Source: Dyella caseinilytica
GTDB taxonomy: Bacteria > Pseudomonadota > Gammaproteobacteria > Xanthomonadales > Rhodanobacteraceae
Direction: 5' to 3'
Assembly: GCF_016865235.1 (NCBI RefSeq)
Contig: NZ_CP064030.1
Coordinates: 4,402,001 to 4,466,000 of the forward strand
Length of the DNA: 64,000 nt
The stretch's first letter is position 1; every line of letters begins with the position of its first letter. Shown here in pieces: positions 63,601-64,000 of this stretch. The notes beneath the pieces are model-generated. The model was not told where the DNA came from. It saw nothing but the letters and a program-made list of their open reading frames with translations, and ran no database searches. Both the position numbers and the translations under genes were made by a program.

Positions 63601-63777
63601 AGTCAAACCCAACAGCAACAACACGCCAAGTATGCGTGGTGCAAGACCTTGCAAGGATGGTTGCGCACGTTCATCGCGCTGATCGGCAACGGTCCCATGA
63701 CGGCAAGCAGCCAGCTCGGAAGCGACGACTACCTGTCCCAAGGCGACATTCCAGACTTTGCTGTAGATCCTGTTCAT
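57631..63777 (-). CDS. Large YadA-like trimeric autotransporter adhesin
   Basis: This 2048-residue protein begins with an extended ESPR-type signal peptide (MNRIYSKVWNVALGQVVVAS, second hydrophobic part ILGVLLLLGLTGWSGRAQAQ). The passenger consists almost wholly of YadA-head repeats of about 14 residues with the pattern AxAxGxxAxAxGxxSxAxG (for example NANGAGASAFGTFATVTGGN), broken by collar-like segments (RTITNVAAGRISATSTDAIN followed by GSELYA). The C-terminal membrane anchor (about 1950-2048) includes ANRADAGIASAMAMASLPQA, and the last strand ends with an aromatic (GGGVGAGVVW), as outer-membrane insertion requires. It binds surfaces or cells as a trimer. GGAGCAAGCC precedes the ATG. A helper operon follows. 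Confidence 0.95.
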   Translation of the reverse strand: MNRIYSKVWNVALGQVVVASELAACRHGTVADQRDERAQPSLQGLAPRILGVLLLLGLTGWSGRAQAQSTNCSPAPFNAYDSTSSCMGFNAEATGAGTTALGANAIASAADTTAVGYQANASVIEATAIGYQATASNQYTVAVGYLATAPGKGAVAIGAQTYADGINPVAIGVQANANGAGASAFGTFATVTGGNSTAVGVSSTVNGNYSLAMGWGSNATGQDAIAIGTSAQATEGGTTAGTIAIGLNAIANSTSGASVALGQGANASATGTGGGSPIAIGVNASASGVGNVVLPNGNTATSFEALAVGNGANAAGEQSVAIGNSTVANATWSTALGSLAGAKGAESTAVGVFSQATGTNATAVGMGGDSTATAVTASGAASIAIGGNSTAGALASGVNAIAIGAQSTATQSNAIAVGPLANANAANAIAVGATANATGGEAAAIGYGSVANGAGATALGYISNATGNASLAAGDNNSANGTHAIAMGFTSNATGLNSIAIGGADNANGTGATAFGVNSVANGTSTIAFGQAANASATNATAIGNASVALAASTIAIGDTNTVAAAAGTGSFAGGYKSQVLGGTGAVALGSQQTANGNGAVAIGDPNTATGNGAVAMGADNTANGQGAVAIGYTNNATGQGAIALGNASNATAASALAFGDTANASQAQSIALGAGATAGAQPGDVALGAGSVTAAVINTTSATVNGVTYSGFAGTTATSTVSVGSTTSPRTLTNVAAGRISSSSTDAINGSELYSVANTLSSDIMAAQTHDYSVNSTSTGTDTNYNNAGATGANAVAAGVDASASQTGASALGYNANASGASSVALGASTVASTGNAVAIGNGATAGANAGDVALGAGSVTATVVNTTSATVNGVTYSGFAGTTATSTVSVGSTTSPRTITNVAAGRVSATSTDAINGSELYSVANTLSGDITAAQTHDYSVNSTSTGTDTNYNNAGATGANAVAAGVDASASQTGASALGYNANASGGSSVALGASTVASTANAVAIGNGATASANAGDVALGAGSVTAAAVATTGATIAGNNYTFAGTTPTSTVSVGTASNDRTITNVAAGRISATSTDAINGSELYATNQAVDSLSTTVTDGLTHYYSTNDGGTQQANYSNNGATGTDSLAAGVAASATATNATAIGYNTQALAASTVAIGDSSKVAAAAGTGSIAGGHDSQVLGGTGAVALGESQTVNGNGAVAIGDPNTATGNGAVAVGADNTANGAGAVALGNTNNATGQSAIALGSSSDATAAGAMAFGNTANASQINAIALGAGATAGAQAGDVALGSGSVTSAVVATSGATIAGTAYTFAGTNPTSTVSVGSAGDERTLTNVAAGRISATSTDAINGSELYATNQAVDSLSTTVTDGLTHYYSVNDGGTQQANYSNNGATATDSLAAGVAASSSATNATALGYSSQATITDSVALGSQSVSDRALTPASGTIGGTIIPYNTTDRTLLGAVSVGSSTTYRQIINVADGTQPNDAVTVRQLTGALTSFSTTTTKYFHANSTDPDSLAVGTNSIAVGPNTVVNGDNGIGMGNGALVQQNAPGGVAIGENATSNLQDSIALGTNATASGIQAISIGAGSVTSNPTNVALGSGSNASAQAGDVALGANSVTSAVVATTGTTINGTSYAFAGTNPTSTVSVGSAGNERTITNVAAGRISATSTDAVNGSELYATNEALESIISGGSGIKYFHANSSLADSSATGTNSVAIGPVSTASTTDAVSIGNGATAGANAGDVALGAGSKTSAVIGTSSVTVGGNTYAVAGTTPTSTVSVGSAGNERTITNVAAGQVSATSTDAVNGSELYATNQQVNANTTAINNLDNTVTNITAGGASNKYYSVDSTGNAAAATGSNSVSEGPGSTASGNNSTAIGSGATSSGNNSVALGAGSTDSGQSNVVSVGSPTQQRQITNVAAGTAPTDAANVSQVDAGIQTAENWAQNYTNQALSGIDQSINRVANRADAGIASAMAMASLPQAYQPNQSSAGVAFGSFHGEAGIAVGLSTISESGRYIFKINATTNTRGDFGGGVGAGVVW
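59581..60520 (-). repeat. Internal duplication in the adhesin gene, period 813 bases
   Basis: The segment at 59581-59710 recurs at 60394-60520 with few changes, an offset of 813 bases or exactly 271 codons. Both encode collar units with GGTQQANYSNNGAT. The frame is kept, so the duplication lengthens the passenger by whole head-collar modules. Confidence 0.7.
60817..61550 (-). repeat. Internal duplication in the adhesin gene, period 504 bases
   Basis: Sequence from about 60817 recurs from 61321, offset 504 bases (168 codons), with near identity over at least 150 bases including the TSTGTDTNYNNAGATGANAV segment. High nucleotide identity means the duplication is recent or kept alike by gene conversion. 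Confidence 0.75.
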
Positions 63778-64000
63778 GGCTTGCTCCGAAACCCGATTCC
63801 ACGGGTGCTGGAAGAACTACGGTCCGAGCCCTGCGTGGGATCAGACATCGCGTCGAGAGGAATCCCTGGCAAACAAAAGGTCCTGAGGCGTAACTAGGTC
63901 GTTGGAGCCCAATGCCTGCCGCCGGCGTCGCTTCTCAAGCCACGCCATCCAGATGTGAGGGATAAGCTTTAGTTCGGCCCGATGCGCGTCAGCTGGGCCA
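63778..64000 (-). promoter_or_regulatory. Upstream region of the adhesin operon
   Basis: No gene is supported in the last 223 bases. They lie directly before the adhesin start and should hold its promoter, but I could not assign boxes. Confidence 0.35.

Noticed and set aside
57631..63777. CRISPR-like array from the regular short repeats
   Set aside because: The repeats are codons of YadA-head motifs in one long open frame, with no spacers of constant length and no cas genes.

Overview
The window looks like the chromosome of a gammaproteobacterium of the Xanthomonadales, most likely a Rhodanobacteraceae genus such as Dyella, Luteibacter or Rhodanobacter. This is inferred from the moderately GC-rich coding style, an XAC0095-like small protein, a long YadA-type trimeric autotransporter with an ESPR signal, and the gene content. 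No ribosomal, tRNA or universal marker gene is present to settle it.

Layout. 1-5.1 kb: the 5' end of a MacB/FtsX-type permease, a gene-poor stretch with diverged inverted-repeat elements, an alpha/beta hydrolase, and an ArsR-SRPBCC-hydrolase group with a perfect palindrome over the ArsR start codon. 5.2-11.4 kb: a compact minus-strand cluster of HlyD adaptor, C39-peptidase ABC exporter and MvdD-like ATP-grasp ligase. It is followed by a very short gene (5914-6084) for a 56-residue peptide with a double-glycine leader and a 19-residue core. I read this as a graspetide-type (omega-ester/amide macrocycle) RiPP cluster whose precursor is small enough to be missed by ordinary gene calling; it is the most interesting system here. 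11.4-14.4 kb: small stress or resistance-type genes (YCII, VOC, GNAT) among degraded DNA.

14.4-41.4 kb is a Wzx/Wzy-type surface polysaccharide locus. A minus-strand block runs from wzb and wzc through wbpB-wbpD-wbpE homologues (UDP-2,3-diacetamido uronic acid synthesis), glycosyltransferases, a flippase, a polymerase and an asparagine-synthetase-like amidotransferase to a beta-helix protein. It converges on a plus-strand wza-wecA pair. A UDP-glucuronate epimerase and a deacetylase-formyltransferase-methyltransferase trio lie beyond, and glmS, which supplies GlcN-6-P, lies upstream.

41.8-55.4 kb holds mostly single genes: a secreted beta-propeller, MBL-fold protein, acyltransferase, PfpI-like protein, two GSTs (one divergent from a LysR regulator), a GT39 protein, AIM24-like protein, a diguanylate cyclase and two GNATs. 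It also carries several short repeats, including a direct repeat pair around an unlisted 39-residue membrane peptide and one dRS3-like palindrome. 55.4-63.8 kb is a tight minus-strand operon of a 2048-residue trimeric autotransporter adhesin, a TpgA-like BamE/OmpA lipoprotein, a DUF4019-like protein and a glycosyltransferase-like protein. This suggests an adhesin made with its own anchoring helper and perhaps its own sugar modification.
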